Shown here one piece after another: positions 1 to 7,899 of a DNA stretch of 64,000 nt. The stretch lies in contig JAHDHH010000003.1 of NCBI GenBank assembly GCA_020631405.1, positions 1 through 64,000 on the forward strand, read 5' to 3'. This DNA comes from Saprospiraceae bacterium (GTDB lineage: Bacteria > Bacteroidota > Bacteroidia > Chitinophagales > Saprospiraceae). The notes beneath the pieces are model-generated. The model ran no database searches. It worked only from the letters and a program-made list of their open reading frames with translations, and was not told the DNA's origin. Made by a program: the position numbers and the translations under genes. Each line of letters begins with the position of its first letter. The first letter of the stretch is position 1.

Positions 1-53
1 GGTTGATCAACTATCAGAATAAGGATTGGGATGATGTACTGACTCATACCTAG
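1..53 (+). CDS. C-terminal end of an unidentified gene (partial)
   Basis: An open frame enters from the left edge and ends at TAG 51-53. The 16 or so visible residues (ending NKDWDDVLTHT) look like ordinary protein but are too few to identify. Its stop shares the bases CTAG (50-53) with the stop of the convergent gene at 50-754. The same four-base stop overlap occurs at two other convergent pairs in this window, which supports this being a real gene end. Confidence 0.35.
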   Translation, partial: LINYQNKDWDDVLTHT

Positions 54-754
54 CTAAGTATTGACTTCCTCACCTTAATGTATTTACGCTTCATGTACTT
101 TGAATATACTGTACCTAGTAATGTAGGGAGGATCCATGGTACAATCATCCATTGGTGGTGTATCTGTAAGACATCAATAATTATCCTTTGACCTCCGAAT
201 GCTGAGAATGCAGTATAAGCAGCTATCCCAGAGATAATCGTCCCTTGGATATGCATTTTCATTCTACTTTCCTTAGTAATCGCCTTATCCTTGGACATGA
301 GTAAGTCTCGACCTGATGGTATCCCAAGCAAGCCAAAAAAGCCCATCATTGTACCCATTCCTTTGAATTGATACTTAATCCCTCCAAGTAGCAACATCCC
401 AATACTTGAAATGAACAAGACTGCCAGAAATAGCCTTCGCATGTTATAATACCTATCTGACCACTCTTTGTTTTGATTCAATATCGCATAAGAGTACCAA
501 AGTGGATACCCAGTGATGATAGACAAGAAACCCAAGTACATAGCTGACATATAATTACCCTCTATCAAGTTGCAGATACACATCAAGAAGGCTGTAGCTA
601 GTACTATCCACATTGCATAGACATAGTACCATCCTACTCGCTTATGGACTGGGCTCCCCTTCTTTACACCTACTGGAATCCAAAATAATATTAACGCTAT
701 TGCACCTACGGGAATGTGAATGCTAAGTAAAATCTTATGTAATGTTTCTATCAT
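50..754 (-). CDS. DUF2306-like integral membrane protein
   Basis: A protein of about 234 residues made largely of hydrophobic helices: an N-terminal helix (HIPVGAIALILFWIPVG), then pairs of membrane segments with short charged loops. The pattern, with an early H-x-PVGAIAL segment, Y-rich loops and a late QGT-IISGIAAYTAF segment, fits the DUF2306 / predicted membrane protein group common in Bacteroidota; its function is unknown. I start at the ATG at 754 (MIETLHK); the four extra upstream codons begin with GTG. It lies downstream of, and in the same direction as, a LytTR regulator gene. A -7 element and direct repeats lie in the space between them, so regulation by that neighbour is plausible but is my inference. 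Confidence 0.6.
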   Translation of the reverse strand: MIETLHKILLSIHIPVGAIALILFWIPVGVKKGSPVHKRVGWYYVYAMWIVLATAFLMCICNLIEGNYMSAMYLGFLSIITGYPLWYSYAILNQNKEWSDRYYNMRRLFLAVLFISSIGMLLLGGIKYQFKGMGTMMGFFGLLGIPSGRDLLMSKDKAITKESRMKMHIQGTIISGIAAYTAFSAFGGQRIIIDVLQIHHQWMIVPWILPTLLGTVYSKYMKRKYIKVRKSILS

Positions 755-783
755 GATTCGTAACACTTAAATGAACAATGATT

Positions 784-791
784 CAAACATA
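784..791 (-). promoter_or_regulatory. Putative -7 element for the DUF2306 gene
   Basis: On the minus strand this reads TATGTTTG, a match to the Bacteroidota -7 consensus TAnnTTTG, and it lies about 30 bases upstream of the ATG at 754. I see no TTG at the expected -33 spacing. Direct repeats start just beyond that point, as would fit an activator-dependent promoter. Confidence 0.4.
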
Positions 792-839
792 TGACCTCAC
801 TCGTGGAAGTAAAAATGGATTGTGACAGGTAGCAAACTT

Positions 840-898
840 TGGGATAAGTGACAAGGCTAAAGTGACCAAATACAAGGGGTTGGGACGAATGACAAGGC
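840..898 (-). repeat. Imperfect direct repeats, candidate regulator binding sites
   Basis: Two 18-base copies lie at 840-857 and 881-898, 41 bases apart. On the minus strand they read GCCTTGTCACTTATCCCA and GCCTTGTCATTCGTCCCA, identical at 15 of 18 positions. A weaker relative of the same phrase lies at 816-830. They fall between the LytTR regulator gene and the DUF2306 gene. LytTR proteins are known to bind paired direct repeats, so these are candidate sites; that link is inference. Confidence 0.45.
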
Positions 899-911
899 AG
901 TAATTCTGAAG

Positions 912-1745
912 TTAACTACGAAATCTATCCACATAACTACGCGAGACAGGAACCTCCTTCTCACAATTGGACAGGGTTAGGAGTAAGCCTTGTGCATTGC
1001 CTGAGACTGAGTCTATGACTTGGCGATTGACTAAGTATGATCTATGGCAACGGACTATAGGTGTACCCTCGAGCTGGCCCTCTATCACCTTAAGTGTAGC
1101 TCTCTCTGTATGCTGTTGCAATACACCTGAACTATCGAGGTATCCAATCTTGATATAATTCTGAAGTGACTCAACGTACCGTATTTGTCCTAGATCAATA
1201 TCAAAGATAGATTGCTGACTAGTTTGATGAGTTGCCTCTCTTTGTGGCGAACTATTAAGTTCTTTTGCTATTGAGAGATACTTCCGTTCTTGCTTTGACA
1301 GGGCTAAGGCACCAAGGGCTGCAATAGGGAATATGCCTATGCTCATGGTACCATAAATCATAGCTGGTAACATTCTCCAATCGACATAACCAAAAAAGAG
1401 GATTCTAGCATAGAGGAAATTGAAGAAACTAATGGTCAGAATCAATCCCAGAACCTCTACTATCCACTTACCAAAAGTATGGTTCTGACCTTTTCCTTTT
1501 ACTTTAAGGATCTTTATCAGTAGAAATTCATAACTGACACAGCTCAAAAAGCAAATCAACCCAAATCCAATGCAAATCAGAAACTTATTAGACTCTACGG
1601 ATGCTAAGCCATTCGGCTGAAATTGATAGAGAAATACTGTAATGAATACACTGATTGCAATGACAGTCTTCAAATAGCTCAAAAGCGATTCGTACTCTGG
1701 AAAGGGTCTTGATAGGTAATTGCGAATGCGATCTACGAATTCCAT
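912..1745 (-). CDS. Membrane-anchored LytTR-family transcription regulator
   Basis: 277 residues. The N-terminal half has four predicted membrane helices (about 24-43, 55-76, 93-117, 128-149). The C-terminal part, about 178-277, is a LytTR DNA-binding domain: the DLGQIRYVESLQNYIKI strand, an R-x-TLKVIEGQL segment, and the signature VRCHRSYLVNRQVIDSV are all recognisable. It is therefore a one-piece membrane sensor/regulator without a receiver domain, a layout known in Bacteroidota. A -7-like sequence (TATATTTG on the minus strand, 1750-1757) sits only a few bases before the ATG, so the message may be leaderless or the true start slightly further in. It is divergent from the VOC gene, with a palindrome between them, and upstream of the DUF2306 gene. 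Confidence 0.85.
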   Translation of the reverse strand: MEFVDRIRNYLSRPFPEYESLLSYLKTVIAISVFITVFLYQFQPNGLASVESNKFLICIGFGLICFLSCVSYEFLLIKILKVKGKGQNHTFGKWIVEVLGLILTISFFNFLYARILFFGYVDWRMLPAMIYGTMSIGIFPIAALGALALSKQERKYLSIAKELNSSPQREATHQTSQQSIFDIDLGQIRYVESLQNYIKIGYLDSSGVLQQHTERATLKVIEGQLEGTPIVRCHRSYLVNRQVIDSVSGNAQGLLLTLSNCEKEVPVSRSYVDRFRS

Positions 1746-1781
1746 CTGACAAATATACAGTTCTCTGAAGTATCCACACTT

Positions 1782-1795
1782 GTGTAAATTTACAC
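1782..1795. promoter_or_regulatory. 14-base perfect palindrome, candidate operator
   Basis: The sequence GTGTAAATTTACAC is fully self-complementary. It lies in the 68-base space between the divergent LytTR regulator gene and the VOC gene, where a dimeric repressor could control either or both. No regulator can be assigned from the sequence. Confidence 0.4.
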
Positions 1796-1813
1796 CTCAT
1801 ACAACAATAGATC

Positions 1814-2242
1814 ATGAAGCAAAATATACATATCATCACACTCGGTGTAGCAAATATGGCTAGAGCTCTGGCTTTCTATGAAGAGGGTTTAGGCTGGAAG
1901 AGATCTTCTGCAAGTCAAGGCGACATTGTCTTCTATCAACTCAGCGGAATGGTCTTTGCCCTCTACCCTCACGACAAACTAGCAGAGGATGTGGGAGTGA
2001 TGGCAGCAAAACAAGGATTCTCTGGTGTCACAATAGCATATAATACGACGTCTGAAGAAGAAGTTGATAGTGTATTGACCAAGGTTACCTCGCTTGGTGC
2101 CAAGATAGTAAAGCCAGCAACTAAGGTCTTTTGGGGCGGCTACAGCGGATACTTTGAAGACTTAGATGGACACCTCTTTGAAGTAGCTTATAATCCATTT
2201 GTTACCTTCGATGCCAATGGCAACTTAAAATTAGAGGCCTAA
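1814..2242 (+). CDS. VOC-superfamily protein (glyoxalase/bleomycin-resistance fold)
   Basis: 142 residues with the paired beta-alpha-beta-beta-beta layout of the vicinal oxygen chelate superfamily. The first module begins IHIITLGVANMARALAFYEE and the second begins GVTIAYNTTSEEEVDSVL and ends YSGYFEDLDGHLFEVAYNP. The late E (HLFEVAYNP) is the usual metal ligand at the end of the second module, and the first histidine (HIITLGV) is near the N-terminus. The length is normal for a single-chain VOC protein. The substrate cannot be predicted; relatives include glyoxalase-like and antibiotic-binding proteins. The ATG start follows the divergent intergenic region with its palindrome. The next gene on the same strand begins 61 bases downstream. 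Confidence 0.85.
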   Translation: MKQNIHIITLGVANMARALAFYEEGLGWKRSSASQGDIVFYQLSGMVFALYPHDKLAEDVGVMAAKQGFSGVTIAYNTTSEEEVDSVLTKVTSLGAKIVKPATKVFWGGYSGYFEDLDGHLFEVAYNPFVTFDANGNLKLEA

Positions 2243-2303
2243 TATGCCAATACTCGACCAATGCAGCATTGCTTACATGATCACTCACTAAACTCTCATC
2301 TGT

Positions 2304-3116
2304 TTGAAAACGTCAATCATAAAATTTCTCTCAAGTATCTTTCTTAATAAGTTTACTCAATTAGCTTATAGGAATCTCACTCATCCTCAGGTCAAGAAAC
2401 TTAGAGAACGAGAGCTTAAAACATTGAATAAGGCAAGCCAAGAAGATATCGCATTTGAAGGATTTACGATCAGGACATATCATTGGCCAAACCCTGGGAA
2501 AAGCATCCTCCTTATACATGGTTGGGAGGGTCAAGCTGGCAATTTTTCGGATATCATCGAACATCTGATCACAGCAGGTTACAATGTCTATGCCTTTGAT
2601 GGACCATCGCACGGGTTTAGCAGCAAGGGAACTACGAGTATGTTTGAGTTTATTGAGTTAGTATCCTACTTCATTCAGAAGCTAGAGCTCAATTACTTGA
2701 TCTCTCACTCATTTGGTGGAGTAGCTACTACCTATGCCCTATCTCAATTAGCCGAACACAGTATAGAGAAGTATATTTTACTGACAACTCCAGATAGATT
2801 TAGCGAACGTATAGATGCAGTTGCAGACCAAGTTGGCATAGCACACAAGGTCAAGCTTAAGCTGATCAAGCTTCTGGAAGACAAGCACAACATCGATGTG
2901 CAGACCCTCAACGTCAGCGACTTCGTCAAGGATATCCAAGGTGTAGACTCACTGATCATCCATGGCAAGGACGACAGAGTTATTCCAATACAACAATCAC
3001 AACGTGTCCACAAGAATTGGCCTGGGTCTAGTTTCCTAGAAGTAGAGGATACTGGTCACTTTAGGATACTTAGATCTGATCCAGTATTTGACCGAGTATT
3101 AGACTTCTTAGCTTAG
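2304..3116 (+). CDS. Alpha/beta-fold hydrolase
   Basis: 270 residues with a classic serine hydrolase layout. The oxyanion-loop motif LLIHGWEGQAGN is near residue 70, the nucleophile elbow is SHSFGG near 134, the acid is in IIHGKDDRVIP near 221 and the histidine is in DTGHFRIL near 251. Together these form a complete Ser-Asp-His triad. The family (alpha/beta hydrolase, esterase/lipase type) is clear but the substrate is not. Translation must begin at TTG (2304), because an in-frame stop lies at 2289-2291 and the next methionine is inside the fold. Its stop overlaps that of the convergent DsbA-like gene by four bases. Confidence 0.85.
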   Translation: MKTSIIKFLSSIFLNKFTQLAYRNLTHPQVKKLRERELKTLNKASQEDIAFEGFTIRTYHWPNPGKSILLIHGWEGQAGNFSDIIEHLITAGYNVYAFDGPSHGFSSKGTTSMFEFIELVSYFIQKLELNYLISHSFGGVATTYALSQLAEHSIEKYILLTTPDRFSERIDAVADQVGIAHKVKLKLIKLLEDKHNIDVQTLNVSDFVKDIQGVDSLIIHGKDDRVIPIQQSQRVHKNWPGSSFLEVEDTGHFRILRSDPVFDRVLDFLA

Positions 3117-3751
3117 TTGATCAAGGCTTCAATCTTAGCGATGATCTGTTCACTCTTACCGAACCCATTCACAATCAGAGTTCGTTTACCTTTGTGCTCT
3201 AAGACTAAGGTTGGGAAGCCTCTCACTCCTGCATTGCTACTATTTTGAAAGTCCAACTTGACCTTTTGCTTATAAGCATCTGATGCAAAGTGTTTGGCAA
3301 ATGTCTCGAAGGACAACCCTACTCCTTCTATAGCTTCTTGATAACTATCGACAAGGTGCATGTTCTTATTTTCAGCATAAAATGCCTTCTGTATTGATTT
3401 GAAAAATTGATACTCTTTGTCTGGATCCATATCTCTCACAACAACTGTGGCCCTACAAGGTGGCTCTGTGTCATAGGTAATCGTCGGATCAGAGAGGATA
3501 TCATAACAAAAACTCTGGCCACTGGCCTTGTTGACATCTTCCCAATGGTGGGTGAGAAATGTCTTAAGGTCTGTCATTGTCTCAGTATTGTATGGCCTAA
3601 GTCCTCCCATAACTAACTGGAAGTCCGCAATATTTGCAAAGTGTTTTTTAACATCTGCAAGCTCTTCAGAGATGCCGTAGCACCAAGAACACATAGGGTC
3701 ACCGTAGTAGATGAGCTTTGGCTTTTCGCCAAAATCTGGAAGATTTAACAT
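3113..3751 (-). CDS. DsbA-family thiol oxidoreductase (FrnE-like)
   Basis: About 212 residues with a thioredoxin fold carrying a helical insertion. The active site CSWC sits directly after the first strand (LIYYGDPMCSWCYG), and the cis-proline loop is GVRGFPTLVLE near the C-terminus. The DPMCSWCYG version is typical of the cytoplasmic DsbA/FrnE-like group in Bacteroidota rather than of periplasmic DsbA. I chose the ATG at 3751; another ATG at 3775 would add eight hydrophobic residues that do not look like a full signal peptide. It most likely acts in the cytoplasm on disulfides or small thiol substrates. No partner gene is adjacent. Confidence 0.8.
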   Translation of the reverse strand: MLNLPDFGEKPKLIYYGDPMCSWCYGISEELADVKKHFANIADFQLVMGGLRPYNTETMTDLKTFLTHHWEDVNKASGQSFCYDILSDPTITYDTEPPCRATVVVRDMDPDKEYQFFKSIQKAFYAENKNMHLVDSYQEAIEGVGLSFETFAKHFASDAYKQKVKLDFQNSSNAGVRGFPTLVLEHKGKRTLIVNGFGKSEQIIAKIEALIN

Positions 3752-3850
3752 GATAATGAGAATTAGGAAGTTCATTCTATATGCATTTATACTCCTAAAG
3801 ATAGACTTTCGTTAGTCATTTTAAGTTAATATTATTAAAACAATCCAATT

Positions 3851-4213
3851 TTGCCAGTCAAAAAACAAAGTAAACTTCGCTACAGTGTATACGTTGTAGA
3901 ATTGAGAAAAACAGTGTTTTCGGAAGATAGAAAATTTCGTGAAGCCAACCCCCAATTCAAAGGAGTAACAGAATGTCTCTATGTGGGTATGACTAGCCTG
4001 GACCCTAAAGCAAGATTTCTCAAGCATATGACAGGTGCTCGAAGCAAAAAGGGCCATAAAATATCCTCAAATATTGTCGAAAAATATGGTCTCTATCTTA
4101 GACCAAGTCTCTACGAAGGACTCAACCCCATGACTCGTGCTGCTGCAGTCAAAATGGAAGAGGCCCTTGCTCTCAAACTCAAGAGAGAAGGCTATGCCGT
4201 CTGGTGGAATTAA
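3851..4213 (+). CDS. GIY-YIG-like small protein
   Basis: 120 residues. The N-terminal SVYVVEL and CLYVGMT segments (about 12-18 and 42-48) match the two strands of the GIY-YIG nuclease fold. They are followed by an arginine and histidine in KARFLKHMTG (R55, H59), a glutamate in AAVKMEEALA (E103/E104), and a terminal asparagine. These are the positions where GIY-YIG enzymes keep catalytic residues. The first motif is YVV rather than GIY, and a long insertion separates the two strands. The RPSLYEGLNPM and EGYAVWWN stretches are characteristic of this subgroup as I remember it. Nuclease activity is inferred from the fold. Start is TTG at 3851; an in-frame stop lies just upstream and no earlier ATG exists. 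Confidence 0.65.
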   Translation: MPVKKQSKLRYSVYVVELRKTVFSEDRKFREANPQFKGVTECLYVGMTSLDPKARFLKHMTGARSKKGHKISSNIVEKYGLYLRPSLYEGLNPMTRAAAVKMEEALALKLKREGYAVWWN

Positions 4214-4231
4214 GTCACTACCTTTGCCAAG

Positions 4232-4642
4232 ATGGAAGCAATACTTACTTATAAGGGTTCGGTCATGCCCAACGAATGCGACACCAACAATCACATGAAT
4301 GTCATGTACTACATCAATAAGTACGAACATGCGGCACGCAACTTTTTCCATAGCATCCCTGATTTAAGTCAAAGCCTTGATGACAATGTCGGCCTTGCTG
4401 TCTTAGAACAACATGTCAATTACCTCAAAGAAGTCTTCGTCGATGACATCCTCTATATCAATAGTCGACTTACAGCTGTGGGCAACAAGACACTTACTGT
4501 GGAGCATATCATGTATCACGGAGTTACCCATGAGGTGGTGTCAAGAGTATCTATTGTGACTGTACTCTTTGATAAGTCATTGAGAAAGGCTGTCAGGCTG
4601 CAAGAACAGACTAGAACCGTACTCTTGAATATGCTTGACTAA
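4232..4642 (+). CDS. Acyl-CoA thioesterase, hotdog fold (4HBT)
   Basis: 136 residues, the usual length of a single hotdog domain. The N-terminal VMPNECDTNNHMNVMYYI segment carries the catalytic-type aspartate (D17) and the NHMN turn found in 4-hydroxybenzoyl-CoA thioesterase relatives. The following helix (YINKYEHAARNFFHSI) and the LAVLEQHVNYLKEVFVDD strand are also typical. It probably hydrolyses acyl-CoA or acyl-ACP esters in the cytoplasm; the substrate is unknown. It lies 18 bases after the GIY-YIG-like gene and its stop codon overlaps that of the convergent GNAT gene by four bases. Confidence 0.8.
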   Translation: MEAILTYKGSVMPNECDTNNHMNVMYYINKYEHAARNFFHSIPDLSQSLDDNVGLAVLEQHVNYLKEVFVDDILYINSRLTAVGNKTLTVEHIMYHGVTHEVVSRVSIVTVLFDKSLRKAVRLQEQTRTVLLNMLD

Positions 4643-5190
4643 TGCAATTTAAGTACCACGACCTCCCAGTCATCTTGATCGTCAGTAAACGTATAAAGTA
4701 GTTCGAAGCCTACTGCCTGATGTGCTGCTATAGACCTAGTATTCGACTTAGATATATCTGTAATACAAAGGTCAAATTGCTCCTTGAGTAATGCCTTGTG
4801 AGCTGCATAAAGTTGCCTGAATACACCCTTACTGCGATAGTCATGTGCTACGCAGACCTGACCCATCACATACCAGGATTGCTCAGATATTGGCTTGCCT
4901 TCAAAAGATAACTGCTCTATCACATCAAACAATGGAACTAAGGTGGGGATTGCATTCCTCAATTCCTTAACCATGACCAAGGCATAGCCTACTACAGTAT
5001 CATCCTCATCAACTGCAATGATCTGAGGAGCATAGGTCATGAGTTGCTTGAGTTGTATCAAGTTATGCTTGACAGTAACAAAGCCTTGCTCTCGCTTGAC
5101 CTGGTCATTGACAACAGTCTTGTGATTAGCTGCTTGCAATTCGAGTATACCTAGCAAATGATGCTCTCCAGACACCTGTGTAATCTTCAT
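4639..5190 (-). CDS. GNAT-family N-acetyltransferase
   Basis: About 183 residues with a GNAT core: the QIIAVDEDDTVVGYALVM strand pair, then the acetyl-CoA binding segment VCVAHDYRSKGVFRQLY, where R-S-K-G-V-F is the pyrophosphate-binding A motif. It continues with the ICITDIS/NTRSIAAHQAVGFELL region in which N-x-R-S-x-x-x-H-x-A-x-G-F is the family hallmark. The acceptor is unknown. I start at ATG 5190; two extra upstream codons would begin with TTG. It is transcribed in the same direction as the PEP carboxylase gene upstream of it. Confidence 0.8.
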   Translation of the reverse strand: MKITQVSGEHHLLGILELQAANHKTVVNDQVKREQGFVTVKHNLIQLKQLMTYAPQIIAVDEDDTVVGYALVMVKELRNAIPTLVPLFDVIEQLSFEGKPISEQSWYVMGQVCVAHDYRSKGVFRQLYAAHKALLKEQFDLCITDISKSNTRSIAAHQAVGFELLYTFTDDQDDWEVVVLKLH

Positions 5191-5226
5191 ACCCAATAGC
5201 TAACTATATTATCTTACACTAAAATA

Positions 5227-7767
5227 TTATGCAGAATTTCTACTTGCATTAATATTGCCATACAACGACCTAGTCACTATCTTTTCATAAGCAGTTTTAT
5301 GTTCTGAACCTTCACTGATCTTTTGAAGTGCTGCTTGTTGGATGACTAGAAGCGGTAAGACTATATCGTTTCTAATACCTACTGAAGCTCTAGATATTGG
5401 CTCCTCTTCCATCAATTCCGATGCCTTCGAGACTTCTAATATCATGGCCTTAGTTAATTCGTACTCATCTTTCAAGATATTCCAGAATTCGCTAAACTCC
5501 TTATCCTCTGACATATACTTAGTCAATTGGAAGTTGGTCTTAGACAGCGACATCATACTATTAGAGATCAATGCCTTGAAGAAAGGAAATGATTGATAAA
5601 GGTTAATTAATTCCTCTATCCTACCCTGGTCTTTCAGTGCTTTGAATGCTGTACCAATACCAAAGTAACCTGGCACATTCTGCTTAAGCTGTGACCAAGA
5701 ACCAACGAAAGAGATAGCTCTCAAGTCACTCAGAGTCAATTGCGCCTTATTACCACGCTTACTTGGTCTACTACCAATATTAGCCTTTGCATAGTACTTA
5801 AGTGTTGACTTTTGCTCTAGGTATGGGATGAATTTATCATGTTCTTTAAGCGCTTGATACTTAGCAAAACTCAATTCTGCAACTTCTTCTATCAATGCTC
5901 TTGAATGCTTATCTACTGATCCATTATCTGTACCAAACTCATTTCTAAGTCCAGCTGAAATCAATTGTTCAACATTGTGTGCAAACTGCTCTTCTGTACC
6001 ATATGTACTGGTAATTGTTTGTCCTTGGATCGTCAATTGGATCTCATTATTAGCGATATCCTTGGTCTGTGATGCGTAAAACTTGTGAGTCTTTCCTCCT
6101 CCTCTAGCTGGCGGTCCTCCCCTACCATCGAAAAATATAGCCTCAATACCATAGTCGCTACATGCCTTGGATAAGACTTCTTTAGTTTTGAATATTGACC
6201 AATTGGCCTTGAGGTAGCCTCCATCCTTGGTACCATCTGAGAACCCAAGCATCATCGTCTGGCTATTGCCTCTTTGGGTTACATGCTGACGATAGACTGG
6301 ATCATCTAATAGGGTCCTCATAATAGTTGACGACTCAGACATTCCCTTCATTGTTTCAAAGAGTGGCACTATGTCGAAGGTAATCTCATCCCAACCACAC
6401 CATTTGAACAGTGACTGTACGAACAATACAGAAAAAATATCCTCCGAGTTACTGATGATATACCTATTGCAACCATCTTGACCATTCATGGTCTGGATAT
6501 GGGCTAGCTGTCGGATATTGTCAAGCGTATCTTGAGCAGTAGCGTCATCAGTTTTGAATCCATCAAGAGTGATCGATTTGTCTGCCAATATTGCTAGCAG
6601 GTCAGCGTCACTGACTTCTTCTAAAGATGACTTGAGCTTACCATTATGTACCAATATTTGCTCTACGAGGCTATAGTGCTTGCTATGATCCTGTCTGATG
6701 TCAAGGGTAGCAAAGTGAGACTTGAAGATGTTGACCTTGTCAATAAATAGGTCAAGTTGGTCTAAGTAGAGTGCATGATACTTCTCGATCAGTGTCTTTC
6801 TCACTACTCCAAGTTGAGCTAATACCTCTTCAATATTGATTAACTTTTCACTGTCAAACATAGCAGCGTAGAGGTCTTCATTTAATGTATCTAAGCTATC
6901 TTCTATATCTCTAAATGAGAGTAATTTTTTTAGTTTTTTGACATCACTATAGTAGCATTTCATCAATGTCATTCTAAGTTCGTCTGCTACACTCTTAGTG
7001 ATCTCTGCTGTTACGAATGGGTTGCCATCTCTATCTCCTCCTGGCCAGAACCCTAACTTGATCAAATCATAATTTTGGAAGTCCTCTGTATCTACAGTCC
7101 TCTTGATTTGAGAGTACAAATTCCCTATGGCGTTGTAATAGATATTTCTAAGGAAGTAAATGATGTTTTTAGCTTCGTCATAGGGAGTTGGCTTCTTAGA
7201 ATTAAGCAGTGATGTCAAGCCTAATTGCTGTAAAGTCAAATCGATAGCATCGACATTGTTAGCGGGAATATAATCTCTGAGAGCTCCTATGATATCCAAT
7301 ACTGAAGGTGGGTAGAATTGTGTCGGGTGAGCTGTGAATACTATCCTAGAACTAAAGCTTGATAGCTTAGCCAATACAGCATCTCTTTGCTCAGACCTTT
7401 TGTGACCTTCCCAGATATTCTCAACTGAGATATAGTCTCCTAAGGCATTGATTCTATCAAAGGCACTATCTTCTATACTATCATAAAGTACTACCTGTCT
7501 TTCGACATATTGTATAATGCTAAACATGAAGCTGATCTGCTCAGCCTCACTTTCGATTTTTGCATGTCTATTGAAGAATGCTGCTAGGATATCCTTGGGA
7601 TTATTCCCCGCTTCGAGACCTTCTTGACACTCTTGATGCAGTATTGGGACTAGGTTTCCAATGTTCTTGACCTGCCTGTATGGAAGATTCAGGAATAGAC
7701 TATTATATATCTTGTATTTCTTGTTGACTAACCTTTCGAATTCCTGGATACGTTCTACCTTTTTCAT
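5227..7767 (-). CDS. ppc: Phosphoenolpyruvate carboxylase, Bacteroidota type
   Basis: About 846 residues, normal for PEP carboxylase, which makes oxaloacetate from PEP and bicarbonate to replenish the TCA cycle. Recognisable motifs are VFTAHPTQ (catalytic His near residue 147), GFWPGGDRDGNPFVT, LDIRQDHSKH, GFSDGTKDGG and FFDGRGGPPARGGG. Two differ from the E. coli type. The FHGRGG motif is FDGRGG, so the histidine implicated in bicarbonate handling is aspartate. The C-terminus ends SRNSA instead of RNTG. I recall the same variants in flavobacterial PEPCs, so this looks like a lineage feature rather than damage. I start at ATG 7767 (MKKVERIQEF); 14 additional upstream codons are possible but look like leader sequence. 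Confidence 0.9.
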   Translation of the reverse strand: MKKVERIQEFERLVNKKYKIYNSLFLNLPYRQVKNIGNLVPILHQECQEGLEAGNNPKDILAAFFNRHAKIESEAEQISFMFSIIQYVERQVVLYDSIEDSAFDRINALGDYISVENIWEGHKRSEQRDAVLAKLSSFSSRIVFTAHPTQFYPPSVLDIIGALRDYIPANNVDAIDLTLQQLGLTSLLNSKKPTPYDEAKNIIYFLRNIYYNAIGNLYSQIKRTVDTEDFQNYDLIKLGFWPGGDRDGNPFVTAEITKSVADELRMTLMKCYYSDVKKLKKLLSFRDIEDSLDTLNEDLYAAMFDSEKLINIEEVLAQLGVVRKTLIEKYHALYLDQLDLFIDKVNIFKSHFATLDIRQDHSKHYSLVEQILVHNGKLKSSLEEVSDADLLAILADKSITLDGFKTDDATAQDTLDNIRQLAHIQTMNGQDGCNRYIISNSEDIFSVLFVQSLFKWCGWDEITFDIVPLFETMKGMSESSTIMRTLLDDPVYRQHVTQRGNSQTMMLGFSDGTKDGGYLKANWSIFKTKEVLSKACSDYGIEAIFFDGRGGPPARGGGKTHKFYASQTKDIANNEIQLTIQGQTITSTYGTEEQFAHNVEQLISAGLRNEFGTDNGSVDKHSRALIEEVAELSFAKYQALKEHDKFIPYLEQKSTLKYYAKANIGSRPSKRGNKAQLTLSDLRAISFVGSWSQLKQNVPGYFGIGTAFKALKDQGRIEELINLYQSFPFFKALISNSMMSLSKTNFQLTKYMSEDKEFSEFWNILKDEYELTKAMILEVSKASELMEEEPISRASVGIRNDIVLPLLVIQQAALQKISEGSEHKTAYEKIVTRSLYGNINASRNSA

Positions 7768-7899
7768 AACTGCTCTTGCTTTTTCAATATAATAATAACA
7801 CCCACACACTGGCGCAGGCTGATAGGTACTTATGTCATTCTAGTCACCCTTTCGACAAGATGACTAATCACACTAAGCAGGTTAGATTTAGATTAATTT

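Noticed and set aside
1588-1839. An 83-codon minus-strand frame spanning the LytTR start and the intergenic region
   Set aside because: It overlaps the regulator gene in another frame and also the palindrome and VOC start; no protein-like pattern.
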